34,141 nt of DNA from the NCBI GenBank assembly GCA_964503335.1, contig CAZCZZ010000045.1, forward strand, positions 1 through 34,141, given 5' to 3'. The DNA comes from CAZCZZ01 sp964503335. Lineage in GTDB: Bacteria > Verrucomicrobiota > Kiritimatiellia > CAIVKH01. The notes under the pieces are model-generated. The model saw only the letters and a program-made list of their open reading frames with translations, did no database searches and was not told the DNA's origin. Made by a program: the position numbers and the translations under genes. Position 1 is the first letter of the stretch. Every line of letters starts with the position of its first letter. Of the stretch, positions 8,632 through 17,015 are shown in pieces.

Positions 8632-9830
8632 AGGTTCGTCATCCACTCTGGCAGGATCTGATCGACGGCTTGCGCTCACAGCCCGCCCGGGCGGGCCTCT
8701 CCTTTTTTGCGATCACCGTGGGCATCCTTGCACTGAGCCTCCTCGTTTCCGTGCTGGAGGGACTGAACGAAAAGGCCCGTTCGCTCGTGCAGGATCTCGG
8801 TGTGCAAGTGCTCGCGCTCGTTCCCCCGAAGGAGTCGGGCGAAGAGGATGCGCGGCTTTCGACAAAACAATTCGGTGTCTTGTCCGCGAATCTTCCGGAC
8901 TGCCATGTCGCGCCGATGCGACGCCACGAGATCCCGGTGGAGGGACTTTCGGGACAACTCACCGTCATCGCGACGGACGAGATGCTGGCCCGCGTTCGAC
9001 AGTGGAAGCCCACCGCGGGTCGCTTTCTCGACCAGGCCGATATCCTGCACGGCCAGCGTCACGCCGTCATAACCGCGGCGTTGAGCCGGCGCATGGACTG
9101 GAACGTCGGCTCCGTGATCTCCCTCTACGGAACGCCGCTGACCGTCGTGGGCATCGTGGGTGGTGACGGCGGGTCGGCCGAGCAGGAGAGCCAGGATGAG
9201 CGGCTTGCTATCGGCGACATGGCCGCGTTCGTGCCGTGGTCGCTTACCATGTCCGCCGCGAGTCGTGCGGGAAGCCAGGGCGAGCGACTCGACGCCATCT
9301 TCATCCGCGCCCCTGCCGACGCGGATTTGCGGCGCGTACAGGCTCGCGCAGAAGGACTCCTCTCCGGGCCGGATCTGGCAGTGGCCGACGCGAGTTGGGT
9401 TTCGCCCGAAACACTGTTAGCGGGAATCCGCCGCCTTCAACGCATGATGAAACTTTCGCTCGGCGGCATCGCGGCGCTGTGCATGCTGCTCGGCGGCACA
9501 ACCCTCATGAGCCTCATGGTCGCGAACGTGAGGGATCGCGTGGCGGAGATCGGATTGCGACGCGCGCTCGGCGCCCGCGCGCGGGACGTGGCGATGCTTT
9601 TTGTCCTCGAATCGGGCCTGATCACGCTCGCCGCGGCAGCGGCCGGGGGCGTCGTGGCCTTCCTGCTTGTGACCTTTGCAGGCGCCGCCTTTCCAGCGCC
9701 CTTGAAAACCAGCGTGGGCACCTTTATGCTCCCGGTTCTTGTGTCATTGCTCATGGGTGCTGCTTTTTCGTACTGGCCCGCCAGCGTCGCTGCGCGTATA
9801 TCGCCTGCAGAAGCACTGCGCAACGAATGA
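8628..9830 (+). CDS. ABC transporter permease, MacB/FtsX family
   Basis: A 400-residue FtsX-type permease: transmembrane helix 1 at about 22-44, a large periplasmic MacB-PCD-like domain (about 45-265), then three helices (about 272-300, 322-350 and 365-388) with the conserved RVAEIGLRRALGARARDV loop and a C-terminal PAEALRNE, both hallmarks of MacB/LolC-like permeases. The GTG start at 8628 overlaps the stop of the ATPase gene. With the TolC and HlyD partners it should form a type VII ABC exporter moving a periplasmic substrate outward. A secreted protein gene follows 48 bp downstream and could be cargo or an accessory factor. Confidence 0.94.
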   Translation: MKVRHPLWQDLIDGLRSQPARAGLSFFAITVGILALSLLVSVLEGLNEKARSLVQDLGVQVLALVPPKESGEEDARLSTKQFGVLSANLPDCHVAPMRRHEIPVEGLSGQLTVIATDEMLARVRQWKPTAGRFLDQADILHGQRHAVITAALSRRMDWNVGSVISLYGTPLTVVGIVGGDGGSAEQESQDERLAIGDMAAFVPWSLTMSAASRAGSQGERLDAIFIRAPADADLRRVQARAEGLLSGPDLAVADASWVSPETLLAGIRRLQRMMKLSLGGIAALCMLLGGTTLMSLMVANVRDRVAEIGLRRALGARARDVAMLFVLESGLITLAAAAAGGVVAFLLVTFAGAAFPAPLKTSVGTFMLPVLVSLLMGAAFSYWPASVAARISPAEALRNE

Positions 9831-9878
9831 CGCGGGGGCGGCTTTTCGACGGTGGAACGCAACAAGGATGGATGGTTG

Positions 9879-10820
9879 ATGAATCCGATACTTCGAAGTT
9901 TGGTGACAGTCGTGCTTTGCTCGCATATGGCCGCTCTTCCCCTCCTCGCCGAGGATGCGAAGCCGAACGCCGCGCCGGAGATCGTGCATGAGCCGGTGGC
10001 GCAGGGCGTACGGGGCCAGGCCCTGACGCTGAAGGCGAAGGTCACGGACGATAAGAACGACGTCGCATCGGTCACGATGTACTACACGCTGGCGAAGGAC
10101 GCCGCGCCGTTCAAGATTCCGCTGAAGCCGGCCGGACTCGACTTCTACATCGGAACGATCGAAGGCGGCGTGCTCGGCGATATCGCGTCGATGTCCTACT
10201 ACGTCGAGGCACAGGACGGCTGGGGCGCGACGCGCGAGACGCCGTGGTATGTCGTCTCCTTCAAGGACCCCAAGCAGGTGGCCGCACCGCCCACCACGGC
10301 TGTGCCCCTGAAGCCGGTCGGCGGCCCCACGGGCAAGTCCACGAAGGACAAGGATGGCATTCCCCTCGGCATCATCGCCGGCGGAGCCGTTGCGGTCATT
10401 GGCGGTGCCTTGTTGTTGTCGGACAGCGGCGGTGGCGGCGGCGGTGACGATAACGACGGAGGCGGTGGCGGCGGGAGCGTAACGAACGCAGGCACCTACG
10501 CAGGCACGATCATCACGTGCCAGACGGTGTCCGGCGGCACGACGACGTGCGACCCGACGCGCTCGATCGAGATTGTCATCGACAGCCAGGGCACCGTGTT
10601 CAGCGACGATTTGTTTCCCGGCCAGGGCCTGACCGGAAGTTTGAACGGGAACAGCTTCCTTCTTTCGACACCGATCAACGACGAGGTCACGGGCTCGACA
10701 GGCGAAATCCGCTACGAAGGCGCTGTTTTCGGCAACCAGATCTCCGGCCGCGTCACGGGGAGCACGCAGAGCCCGACGTCGAGCTCTGTCTATACCGGCT
10801 CGTTCTCGGCCTCGCGCTAA
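9879..10820 (+). CDS. Secreted protein with Ig-like domain, hydrophobic core segment and Gly/Asp linker
   Basis: A 313-residue protein of unknown function. A signal peptide (1-25, ending PLLAED) leads into a beta-rich Ig-like domain (about 33-130, with VTDDKNDVASVTMYY and MSYYVEAQDGWG). A Pro/Lys linker precedes a second hydrophobic stretch, IPLGIIAGGAVAVIGGALLL (about 161-180), then a Gly/Asp tract (183-199) and a C-terminal beta domain (205-313) with a Cys pair (214 and 224). The ATG at 9879 is preferred to an in-frame GTG at 9852 because it opens on the signal peptide and follows AAGGA (9864-9868). It may be cotranscribed with the exporter. The inner hydrophobic segment could anchor the protein, leaving the C-terminal domain on the far side. 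Confidence 0.75.
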   Translation: MNPILRSLVTVVLCSHMAALPLLAEDAKPNAAPEIVHEPVAQGVRGQALTLKAKVTDDKNDVASVTMYYTLAKDAAPFKIPLKPAGLDFYIGTIEGGVLGDIASMSYYVEAQDGWGATRETPWYVVSFKDPKQVAAPPTTAVPLKPVGGPTGKSTKDKDGIPLGIIAGGAVAVIGGALLLSDSGGGGGGDDNDGGGGGGSVTNAGTYAGTIITCQTVSGGTTTCDPTRSIEIVIDSQGTVFSDDLFPGQGLTGSLNGNSFLLSTPINDEVTGSTGEIRYEGAVFGNQISGRVTGSTQSPTSSSVYTGSFSASR

Positions 10821-10878
10821 CTCCCGCAGCATACAGGATTTACCCCAGCGCCTTTCGGCGTGTATCCGTATTGAGCGT

Positions 10879-13731
10879 ATGCTACTTTCCGCGCGAAACG
10901 TCGTGGCTAAACCTCGTATACTGCTGGTGGATGACCTCAGGGACAGTCTGACGCTCCTGGAGCGGACGCTGTCACGACACCTGGGCGAGGCCGAGATACT
11001 CCAGTGCCAGAGCGGCGGGGAGTGCATCGATATTGCGCAGCGCCGCGATCTCGATCTGATTCTCCTGGACGCCAAGATGCCCGTCATGGACGGCTTTGAG
11101 ACATGCCGTCGCCTTAAGAGTGACCCGAAGACCTCGATCGTTCCCGTCCTCATGGTGTCCGGCGTCATGGTGGACACGCGGGACCGCGTGGCGGGCCTCG
11201 AGTGCGGTGCCGACGGCTATGTCTGCAAACCTTTCGAACCCCTCGAACTGATCGCGCAGGTCAAGGCGCTGCTTCGGGTGAAGTCAGTGGAGGACCAGCT
11301 GCGCGCGAGGGAGAAGGACCTCGAGCACGAACTGGCCGTGCGCACCCGCAGCCTCGTGGATAGCGAGCAGCGATTCCGCATCCTCTTCGAACAGTCGCCC
11401 GACGCGGTGTTCGTGGAAGATGAAACCGGCGCGATCCTTGATGTGAATCCGGCAGCGTGTGACCTGCATGGCCTATCACGCGAAGACCTGCTGCAGAGCA
11501 ATATCCTGGACCTCGTGCCGGAAGAAGAACGGGCCCAAGTGAAGCAGCGTTTCCCGGCCTGGTTCACCGGCGAGCTCAAGCGGATCGAGAGCTGGAGCTT
11601 CACGAAGGATGGCAGGCGGGTGCCCGTTGAGATCCTCGCCAACCGGACCCAGTATGCCGGAAGGAAAGCCGTGATCCTCCATGTTCGCGACGTGTCGTAC
11701 CGCAAGGCTGCGGAGCACGCGCTCGAGATGAGCGAGGCCCGCTACCGGGCCATTGTGGAAGACCAGCCGGAAATGGTCATGCGCTGGACGTTTGACGGCA
11801 ACCTCACTTTTGTGAACGAGTCCACCTGTCGCTTCGTCGGGCAGTCCCGCGAGAAACTGCTCGGCGGCTCCTTCTTTTCCTGGCTGCCCGAGGACGCCGT
11901 GAAGGAGCTGAAGGCCGAGATCGCGCGTCTTTCGCCCGAAGAACCCGTGGTGATTTATCGCAATCGCTTCAAGACACCCGCGGGTTACCGATGGACCCAG
12001 TGGTCCAACCGCGCCATTTACGACCCCCTGCGCAACCTCACGGAGATACAGTCCGTAGGTCGCGACATCACCGACCAGGTGCTGGCCGAGGAGAAGCTGA
12101 AGGCCACGTCCGCCGGTCTTCGCGCCGTGGTGGATATTGCCGATGAGCTTCTCGCCAGCCCGGACCTTGAGACGCTGTATCAGCGCGCCGTGGAACTCGC
12201 CCGCGAGAAGCTCGGACTCGAACGGGCCGGCATCATGGTCGAGGAGGGTGGCTTCGTGAAGGGCACCTTCGGCACGGACCTGGAGGGTCGCACGACGGAC
12301 GAGCGCCATCACCGGACCCCGCTCACGGCAACGTGGATCGAACGCTTCCGGCTCCGCTCCCCGAACGAACCCCGCTATGTCGTCGTGCGTGAGGAGTACC
12401 GCGTCTGGAAAGGCCAGATCACAACCCTGTCCGGAGAAGGCTGGATCTGCATCACGCCGATCCAGACGGCCCGGCAGTCGCTCGGCGTCTTCTGCAACGA
12501 CTGCGCGATCTCGAAGGGTGAAGTCGATGAAGCGAAGCAGGAAATCGTTGCGGTCTATTGCTCTCTGCTTGCGAACGTGATCGAACGCAAGAAGGCGGAA
12601 GCCGAATTGCGCCAGTCCCAGAAGATGGAAAGCATCGGTCGCCTCGCCGGCGGCATCGCCCACGATTTTAACAACCTGCTGACCGCCATCCTCGGCTTCG
12701 CGCGACTTGCCTATGACGGGGTCGAGAAGAACAGCCCGCTGCGCTCTGACCTTCAGGAAGTGATCAACGCCGGCGAACGCGCGGCCAAGCTGACCAAGCA
12801 GCTGCTTGCCTTCGGCCGCAAGCAGGTCGTCCAGATGCGCCCGCTCGACGTGAATTCCATTGTGGTAAACATGGACAGCATCCTGCGCCGTACGCTCGGC
12901 GAGGATATCGAGCTCGTCGCGATGCTTGGCGAGAACCTCGGCACGATCAACGCCGACACCGGCTTGATTGAACAGGTGATCATGAACCTGGCCGTCAACG
13001 CGCGCGATGCCATGCAGCGGGGCGGCAAGCTGGTGATTTCGACAACGCACGTCCCCCCCGACGACCCCGTGGTCGCAACCCACCTGCCCACGACGTCGCA
13101 CGGCTGCGTCATGCTGTCGATCCGCGACACGGGCATCGGCATGCCCGCCGAGGTGCGCGAACATGTCTTCGAGCCCTTCTTCACGACGAAGGACAAGGGC
13201 AAGGGCTCGGGTCTCGGCCTCTCCACGGTGTACGGCATCGTCGTCCAGTGCGGTGGCCACATCGAATTTGATTCCGAGACGAACCTGGGAACGGAGTTCC
13301 GCATCTACTTCCCGCGCAGCACCGCACAAGCTGTCGAACCCGTGGCGCAGCCGACCGCGATCGTGCGAGGCGGCAACGAACGGATCCTGCTCGTCGAGGA
13401 CGAGAGCACGGTGCGTCGTCTCGCCCTCCGCTGCCTCCAGGCCATGGGCTATCTGGTGGTCGAGGCACGGAACGGGGAAGAGGCGTTGCGGATCTTCCAG
13501 CAGGACCCGAAGGGGTTCGGCCTCGTGCTGACCGACGTCGTCATGCCGCAAATGGGCGGACCCGAAATGGTTTCCCACTTGCGCAACCAGCGACCCGATC
13601 TGCGCGTCCTCTTTATGTCCGGCTTCACCGAGGACATCCTGCCGGAGCAGTCCGGCGCAGCGCTTCTTACCAAGCCCTTCACGCGTGAATCACTCGCACA
13701 AGCCGTTCGCGCCATCCTTGACGCCCCATGA
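10879..13731 (+). CDS. Cytosolic hybrid sensor histidine kinase (REC-PAS-PAS-GAF-HisKA-HATPase-REC)
   Basis: A 950-residue kinase without transmembrane segments. In order: an N-terminal receiver (about 13-130) with DD at 18-19, phospho-acceptor Asp64 (LILLDAKMP) and a KPFEPLE lysine; a short coiled coil; two PAS domains (about 155-275 and 285-400); a GAF-like domain (about 410-565); HisKA with GGIAHDFNN (His595); HATPase with NLAVNARDAM, DTGIGMP and GKGSGLGLS; and a C-terminal receiver with acceptor Asp886 (LVLTDVVMP) and KPF. The architecture implies input through the first receiver or PAS/GAF ligands and output by phosphorelay. A GTG at 10903 is an alternative start. It overlaps the next gene, for a membrane protein, by 4 bp. 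No dedicated response regulator gene is nearby. Confidence 0.93.
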   Translation: MLLSARNVVAKPRILLVDDLRDSLTLLERTLSRHLGEAEILQCQSGGECIDIAQRRDLDLILLDAKMPVMDGFETCRRLKSDPKTSIVPVLMVSGVMVDTRDRVAGLECGADGYVCKPFEPLELIAQVKALLRVKSVEDQLRAREKDLEHELAVRTRSLVDSEQRFRILFEQSPDAVFVEDETGAILDVNPAACDLHGLSREDLLQSNILDLVPEEERAQVKQRFPAWFTGELKRIESWSFTKDGRRVPVEILANRTQYAGRKAVILHVRDVSYRKAAEHALEMSEARYRAIVEDQPEMVMRWTFDGNLTFVNESTCRFVGQSREKLLGGSFFSWLPEDAVKELKAEIARLSPEEPVVIYRNRFKTPAGYRWTQWSNRAIYDPLRNLTEIQSVGRDITDQVLAEEKLKATSAGLRAVVDIADELLASPDLETLYQRAVELAREKLGLERAGIMVEEGGFVKGTFGTDLEGRTTDERHHRTPLTATWIERFRLRSPNEPRYVVVREEYRVWKGQITTLSGEGWICITPIQTARQSLGVFCNDCAISKGEVDEAKQEIVAVYCSLLANVIERKKAEAELRQSQKMESIGRLAGGIAHDFNNLLTAILGFARLAYDGVEKNSPLRSDLQEVINAGERAAKLTKQLLAFGRKQVVQMRPLDVNSIVVNMDSILRRTLGEDIELVAMLGENLGTINADTGLIEQVIMNLAVNARDAMQRGGKLVISTTHVPPDDPVVATHLPTTSHGCVMLSIRDTGIGMPAEVREHVFEPFFTTKDKGKGSGLGLSTVYGIVVQCGGHIEFDSETNLGTEFRIYFPRSTAQAVEPVAQPTAIVRGGNERILLVEDESTVRRLALRCLQAMGYLVVEARNGEEALRIFQQDPKGFGLVLTDVVMPQMGGPEMVSHLRNQRPDLRVLFMSGFTEDILPEQSGAALLTKPFTRESLAQAVRAILDAP

Positions 13732-14177
13732 CACCGGACACAAGACTGACACCCGCGCAGGAAGTGGATCGCCTCATGGATCTCTACAAGGGTGACCGCG
13801 CGCGCATTCTTGATGAGGTGCGCGATGCATTCAATGTCCTGCAGGGCCGGGCGCAATTGCTGATCAGCCTCGTCACCATCTGCCTCACCATCGCAGGTTT
13901 TTCCGGCCCCAACATCGCGGCGTCCGGAACGTCGGCCAAGATCGGCGTCAGCGTAGGGCTATCGCTCGTCATCGCATCCGCCGTCGTCACGCTCCTCGGC
14001 CCGTTGCAGATGCGCTGGGCCACGCAGTGGAGCGCGGGAAGCATCGATGACACCCTCGTCAACCTGGTCGCACTCCGCAACAAGCGCACGGCGCTCTACC
14101 ACGTTGCCCTCGGCCTTCTCTGCTTCGGCCTCAGCGGCTACGTCGCCGCAACCGTCTCATATATGCTGCACCGGTAG
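13728..14177 (+). CDS. Small membrane protein coupled to the hybrid kinase gene
   Basis: A 149-residue protein with a charged N-terminal cytoplasmic stretch (about 1-40) and three predicted membrane segments (about 44-64, 70-92 and 123-145), the last two separated by a loop with RNKRTALYH. It has the look of DUF2721-like small membrane proteins but no catalytic motif. The ATG lies within the stop of the kinase gene (ATGA), so the pair is very likely cotranslated. Since the kinase is soluble, this protein could be a membrane partner that anchors or informs it; that is inference from the overlap alone. Confidence 0.75.
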   Translation: MTPDTRLTPAQEVDRLMDLYKGDRARILDEVRDAFNVLQGRAQLLISLVTICLTIAGFSGPNIAASGTSAKIGVSVGLSLVIASAVVTLLGPLQMRWATQWSAGSIDDTLVNLVALRNKRTALYHVALGLLCFGLSGYVAATVSYMLHR

Positions 14178-14179
14178 AG

Positions 14180-14305
14180 AGGCGGCTTCCCTCTTCATCA
14201 TCATAATCTTAATCGTAATCTTCGGCTCATCGGAGTCCGGATCCGAGCGATCGGAGTTCGGATGAGAAGAAGATTAGGATTATGATTACGATTAAGAGAA
14301 GGAGC
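14180..14305. repeat. Long imperfect palindrome with inverted period-6 GATTAN repeats
   Basis: Between two convergent genes lies an inverted repeat with arms of about 55 bp. The left arm carries ATAATC, TTAATC and GTAATC (14203-14220); the right arm carries GATTAG, GATTAT, GATTAC and GATTAA (14272-14295), the same hexamer type in inverted orientation. A G/C-rich core of dyads (CTCATC/GATGAG, CGGATCCG) joins the arms. As RNA it would fold from either strand, so it could act as a bidirectional terminator, but it lacks a long T-run. The AT-rich hexamers stand out from the surrounding G+C-rich DNA. Confidence 0.75.
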
Positions 14306-14308
14306 CCT

Positions 14309-15037
14309 CTACCTCGCAATCCGCTCGTGCCGGAATTTGCGAAGACGGCTCTCGAGGGGTGACTCCTCGTGATCGATGGGGATGGATGCGGCGACAACCG
14401 GTGGCGCGCACTCATTGAGAATGCTCCAGTCGAGCCCGGCCTCCGGCTGCAAGCCGGCCTTCACGAGGAGGAGCCGGGCGAGATGCTGGAGGGCTACGAC
14501 ATCCGCCGCGCAGTAACGAAGCAGACGATCCCTCGCCCGCTCGTCGTGCAGGATGCTCCATGACTCCCAGAGGAGGAGCGCTTCCTTCCCGTCGACGCCC
14601 CGAAGGTCGTCCGGTCGTCCGATCGATAACTTCTTTTCAATGTCTTTCAAACCGCCCGTCCACCCCGCCTCGCGGCACGCGACGCGAAGGTCGAGATGAG
14701 CACAGCGCAGCTTCGGAATCCGGAAATGATCCACGATGCGCGGGATGTCGAACGACTGGCCGTTGAAGGTGGCAATCAAGTCCGCCTGCTCCAAGAGGGG
14801 CAGCAGCTCGTCGAGATTCCTGTCCCGGAGGAAGACGCGAAGCGAACCGTCGAACAGGCAGGCGGCCACGGTGATCCCGTCCCGCGCACCGAGACCCGTC
14901 GTTTCGATGTCGACATACGCCACGCGCGACCCGGCGCGGGCGAGCATGTCAATGTGGCTATGCGCGGCGAGCTGCATGCCCGGCAGAAAGGGGTCCGACC
15001 CGGCGTCGAGGTTCGTGGTTGAAGAGCGGCGCGGCAT
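14309..15037 (-). CDS. YprB-like ribonuclease H-fold 3'-5' exonuclease domain protein
   Basis: A 242-residue protein with a DEDD-type exonuclease domain: YVDIETTGLG (Asp43 and Glu45), ATFNGQSFDIPR (Asp97), a further Asp at HLDLR (115), and LRYCAADVVAL with Asp179. GGLKDIEKKLSIGR matches the YprB/RNase_H_2 subfamily, whose members are predicted nucleases of uncertain substrate. The start ATG is the complement of 15035-15037. It is divergent from the permease gene at 15055 with only 17 bp between the starts, so the two promoters must overlap coding sequence. The 3' end faces the kinase operon across the palindrome. Confidence 0.85.
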   Translation of the reverse strand: MPRRSSTTNLDAGSDPFLPGMQLAAHSHIDMLARAGSRVAYVDIETTGLGARDGITVAACLFDGSLRVFLRDRNLDELLPLLEQADLIATFNGQSFDIPRIVDHFRIPKLRCAHLDLRVACREAGWTGGLKDIEKKLSIGRPDDLRGVDGKEALLLWESWSILHDERARDRLLRYCAADVVALQHLARLLLVKAGLQPEAGLDWSILNECAPPVVAASIPIDHEESPLESRLRKFRHERIAR

Positions 15038-15054
15038 GAGGGATAGCTGTCCTG

Positions 15055-16371
15055 ATGACTGAATACTCCAGCATGGCCTTGATGCAATCGAATACGTTCC
15101 TGCTCTTTGCCGTATTCGCGGGCATGCTGTTCGTCACGCGCATCGGCCTCCCGCTCGGGTTATCGCTGATCCTCGGCGGCATCGCCATGGACGCCATCGG
15201 CAGCAAGGCGCTTTCAACCGTCGGCACCGACCTCTTCCATGCCCTGACCGGAGCCGAGGTCTGGTTGCTGATGCTGACGACCGCGTTGCTGCTGGAGTAC
15301 GGACGCTTCCTGAACGAGGAGCGGAATGCGTCCGCTGTCGTCGCGGCGGCGGAAAGCTGGAGCGGACGACACGGCCGGGCGATGAGCCTGATCCTGTTGC
15401 CCGCGGCCATCGGTCTTGTGCCGATGCCCGGAGGAGCACTCGTCTCTGCGCCGCTCGTGGACCAGGCGGCGCGCGGCGGGTCGTGGTCCCCGGCGTGGAA
15501 GTCGGCGGTGAACTACTGGTTCCGCCATGTCTGGGAGTACTGGTGGCCCATCTTCCCTGTCGTCGTGGTCGCGCTCTCGATCTTCCACATGCCGACATGG
15601 CAGTACATGCTCACGCTGATCCCCTTCACCGTCGTTTCGTTTTCAGCGGGCTACGTGTTTCTCGTCCGGCCGCATCGCGACGAGTTGTCGCAACCCGTGG
15701 AGAGGACGACGGGTGACCCGCAACGGTTGCGCCGGCTTGTCGTGTCCCTCGGCGTCGTGGTCGTCGTGGCGCTACTGCTTCCACCCGTGCTTGAATCCGC
15801 CGCTCTCGTCTCCGGCCAGCAAGGGAAACTTGTGGCGATGGTCATCGGATTGGTGGCCGGACTGGTGGTGCTCTGGATTGACCCTTCCCAGCGCGGCGGT
15901 ACGAGGCTCTTCGCGGAACTGGGTTCCGCGCGATCGCTGCAACAGATCGGCACCATGGGCGGCGTCATGGTCTTCCAGGCGCTGCTCGATTCGTCAGCCC
16001 GCCTGCCGCTCGCGGGCGATGAGATGATGGCGAGCGGAATCCCCCTGCCCTGCGTCGTGGCGCTGCTGCCGCTGATGGCGGGGATCATCACCGGTATCGC
16101 CGCCGGCTTTGCCGGCATGGCCTTTCCCCTGATCGTGGGCTTGATGGAAATCACCGGTTCCAATCTGACACCGCTCGCGACGCTCGCCCTCGCCTTCGGC
16201 TTCGGCTACGCGGGCATGATGCTGTCCCCCGTCCACCTGTGCCTGGTGCTGACGCGAAACTATTTCGACGCCTCGCTGCTCGCCATCTACCGGCTGATCC
16301 TTCCCTGCGTGGCCGGGCTGCTGCTTTCCGCCGCAGGACTCTTTGTGGTCTTGCGCCATCTCGGACTTTAG
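15055..16371 (+). CDS. DUF401 family integral membrane permease
   Basis: A 438-residue, very hydrophobic protein with about ten predicted membrane segments. The stretch IGLVPMPGGALVSAPLVD followed by NYWFRHVWEYWWP is the signature of the DUF401/COG1906 group, a set of predicted transporters of unknown substrate distantly related to the ion-transporter superfamily. A second-half repeat (AGFAGMAFPLIVGLM and FGYAGMMLSPVHLCLVLT) agrees with an inverted-repeat transporter fold. GAGGGA at 15038-15043 supports the ATG at 15055; an internal ATG at 15073 has no site. It stands alone; the divergent exonuclease gene gives no clue to the substrate. Confidence 0.85.
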   Translation: MTEYSSMALMQSNTFLLFAVFAGMLFVTRIGLPLGLSLILGGIAMDAIGSKALSTVGTDLFHALTGAEVWLLMLTTALLLEYGRFLNEERNASAVVAAAESWSGRHGRAMSLILLPAAIGLVPMPGGALVSAPLVDQAARGGSWSPAWKSAVNYWFRHVWEYWWPIFPVVVVALSIFHMPTWQYMLTLIPFTVVSFSAGYVFLVRPHRDELSQPVERTTGDPQRLRRLVVSLGVVVVVALLLPPVLESAALVSGQQGKLVAMVIGLVAGLVVLWIDPSQRGGTRLFAELGSARSLQQIGTMGGVMVFQALLDSSARLPLAGDEMMASGIPLPCVVALLPLMAGIITGIAAGFAGMAFPLIVGLMEITGSNLTPLATLALAFGFGYAGMMLSPVHLCLVLTRNYFDASLLAIYRLILPCVAGLLLSAAGLFVVLRHLGL

Positions 16372-16422
16372 CGACACGAACGATGCGCCCCGCAGAGGCG
16401 CTGCTCCATGTTCCACATGTGT

Positions 16423-16450
16423 TGTAGTAACCGCTCCGCGAGCGGTACTT
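16423..16450. repeat. REP-like palindrome with TGTAG leader
   Basis: TGTAG (16423-16427) precedes a 6-bp stem, ACCGCT/AGCGGT, around CCGCG (16430-16446), so the CTCCGC word again lies at the stem-loop centre as in the units at 85 and 20499. It is in the 159-bp spacer between the permease and PilZ genes. Nothing else is recognisable in that spacer. Confidence 0.55.
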
Positions 16451-16530
16451 GATGGAGGTGCCGCAAACCTGTAGTCTCACTCTGCGCGGGTCGCCCTTCT
16501 GGAGGGGTAGCAGGCCTGGATTCTTAACCG

Positions 16531-16947
16531 ATGAATGAACATCGCAGACTGCCACGCATGGCCGGGAACTTCGCGGTCATGCTGCGATTCGTCGAAGTGC
16601 CCGGGAAACCGGAGCTGAGGGGCAAGATGGCCCTCTCTTCGACCTCAAACTTCTCGGTATCCGGCCTGCGCTTGAAACAGTCGTTCCTGATGAAGCCGGG
16701 AAGCAGGATTGAGCTGAGCGTTTCCTCGGGAAATCCGCCCACCAGCTTCTGGCTCAGGGGCTTCATCGTCTGGGCGCGACAAGGCGCGTCCGGCAGGGAA
16801 TCCTACGCGGGGGTGCAACTCTCCCTCGAATCGTCCCGCGATGCGGCCGTTTGGCAGAAATTCGTCGAGGAGCGCATCAAGGCAGGCCCCGCACGCACGC
16901 ATCCCGGCGACAGGAAGTTCGAGAAGGACCCGGACAGCTTCTGGTGA
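16531..16947 (+). CDS. PilZ domain protein (predicted c-di-GMP receptor)
   Basis: A 138-residue single-domain protein. The two c-di-GMP-binding motifs are visible: RxxxR near the N-terminus (Arg5/Arg9 in HRRLPR) and the N-x-S-x-x-G motif NFSVSG (Asn40, Ser42, Gly45). The hydrophobic beta-barrel pattern between and after them (IELSVSSG, FWLRGFIVWAR, YAGVQLSL) fits PilZ. It would bind c-di-GMP and alter a partner, possibly envelope or motility machinery. It is a lone gene with no good ribosome-binding site; GGAGGGG upstream is too far from the ATG. A second PilZ gene is at 30166-30558. Confidence 0.85.
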   Translation: MNEHRRLPRMAGNFAVMLRFVEVPGKPELRGKMALSSTSNFSVSGLRLKQSFLMKPGSRIELSVSSGNPPTSFWLRGFIVWARQGASGRESYAGVQLSLESSRDAAVWQKFVEERIKAGPARTHPGDRKFEKDPDSFW

Positions 16948-16953
16948 ACCGCT

Positions 16954-16988
16954 ATTGAATCGGTTCAATGTTCGGGGTACATTCGAAT
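16954..16988 (+). promoter_or_regulatory. Candidate promoter with operator-like dyads before the large secreted protein
   Basis: TTGAAT (16955-16960) and TACATT (16978-16983) are separated by 17 bp. The dyad ATTGAA/TTCAAT (16954-16969) covers the -35, and a palindrome ATTCGAAT (16981-16988) covers the predicted start region. The leader then carries AAGGGG just before the ATG at 17016. Such overlap suggests a repressor or activator site, which is inference. Confidence 0.45.
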
Positions 16989-17015
16989 TTCGTTTGAATC
17001 GAAGGGGTTGTCTTT

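Noticed and set aside
6245..13578. Very long open frames on the minus strand opposite the exporter (6245-8095) and the kinase (11476-13578)
   Set aside because: They lie antisense to clearly recognised genes and have Arg/Gly/Ala-rich translations typical of shadow frames in G+C-rich DNA.
14203..14295. CRISPR array from the regular short repeats
   Set aside because: The unit is only 6 bp, has no spacers and lies in inverted arms.
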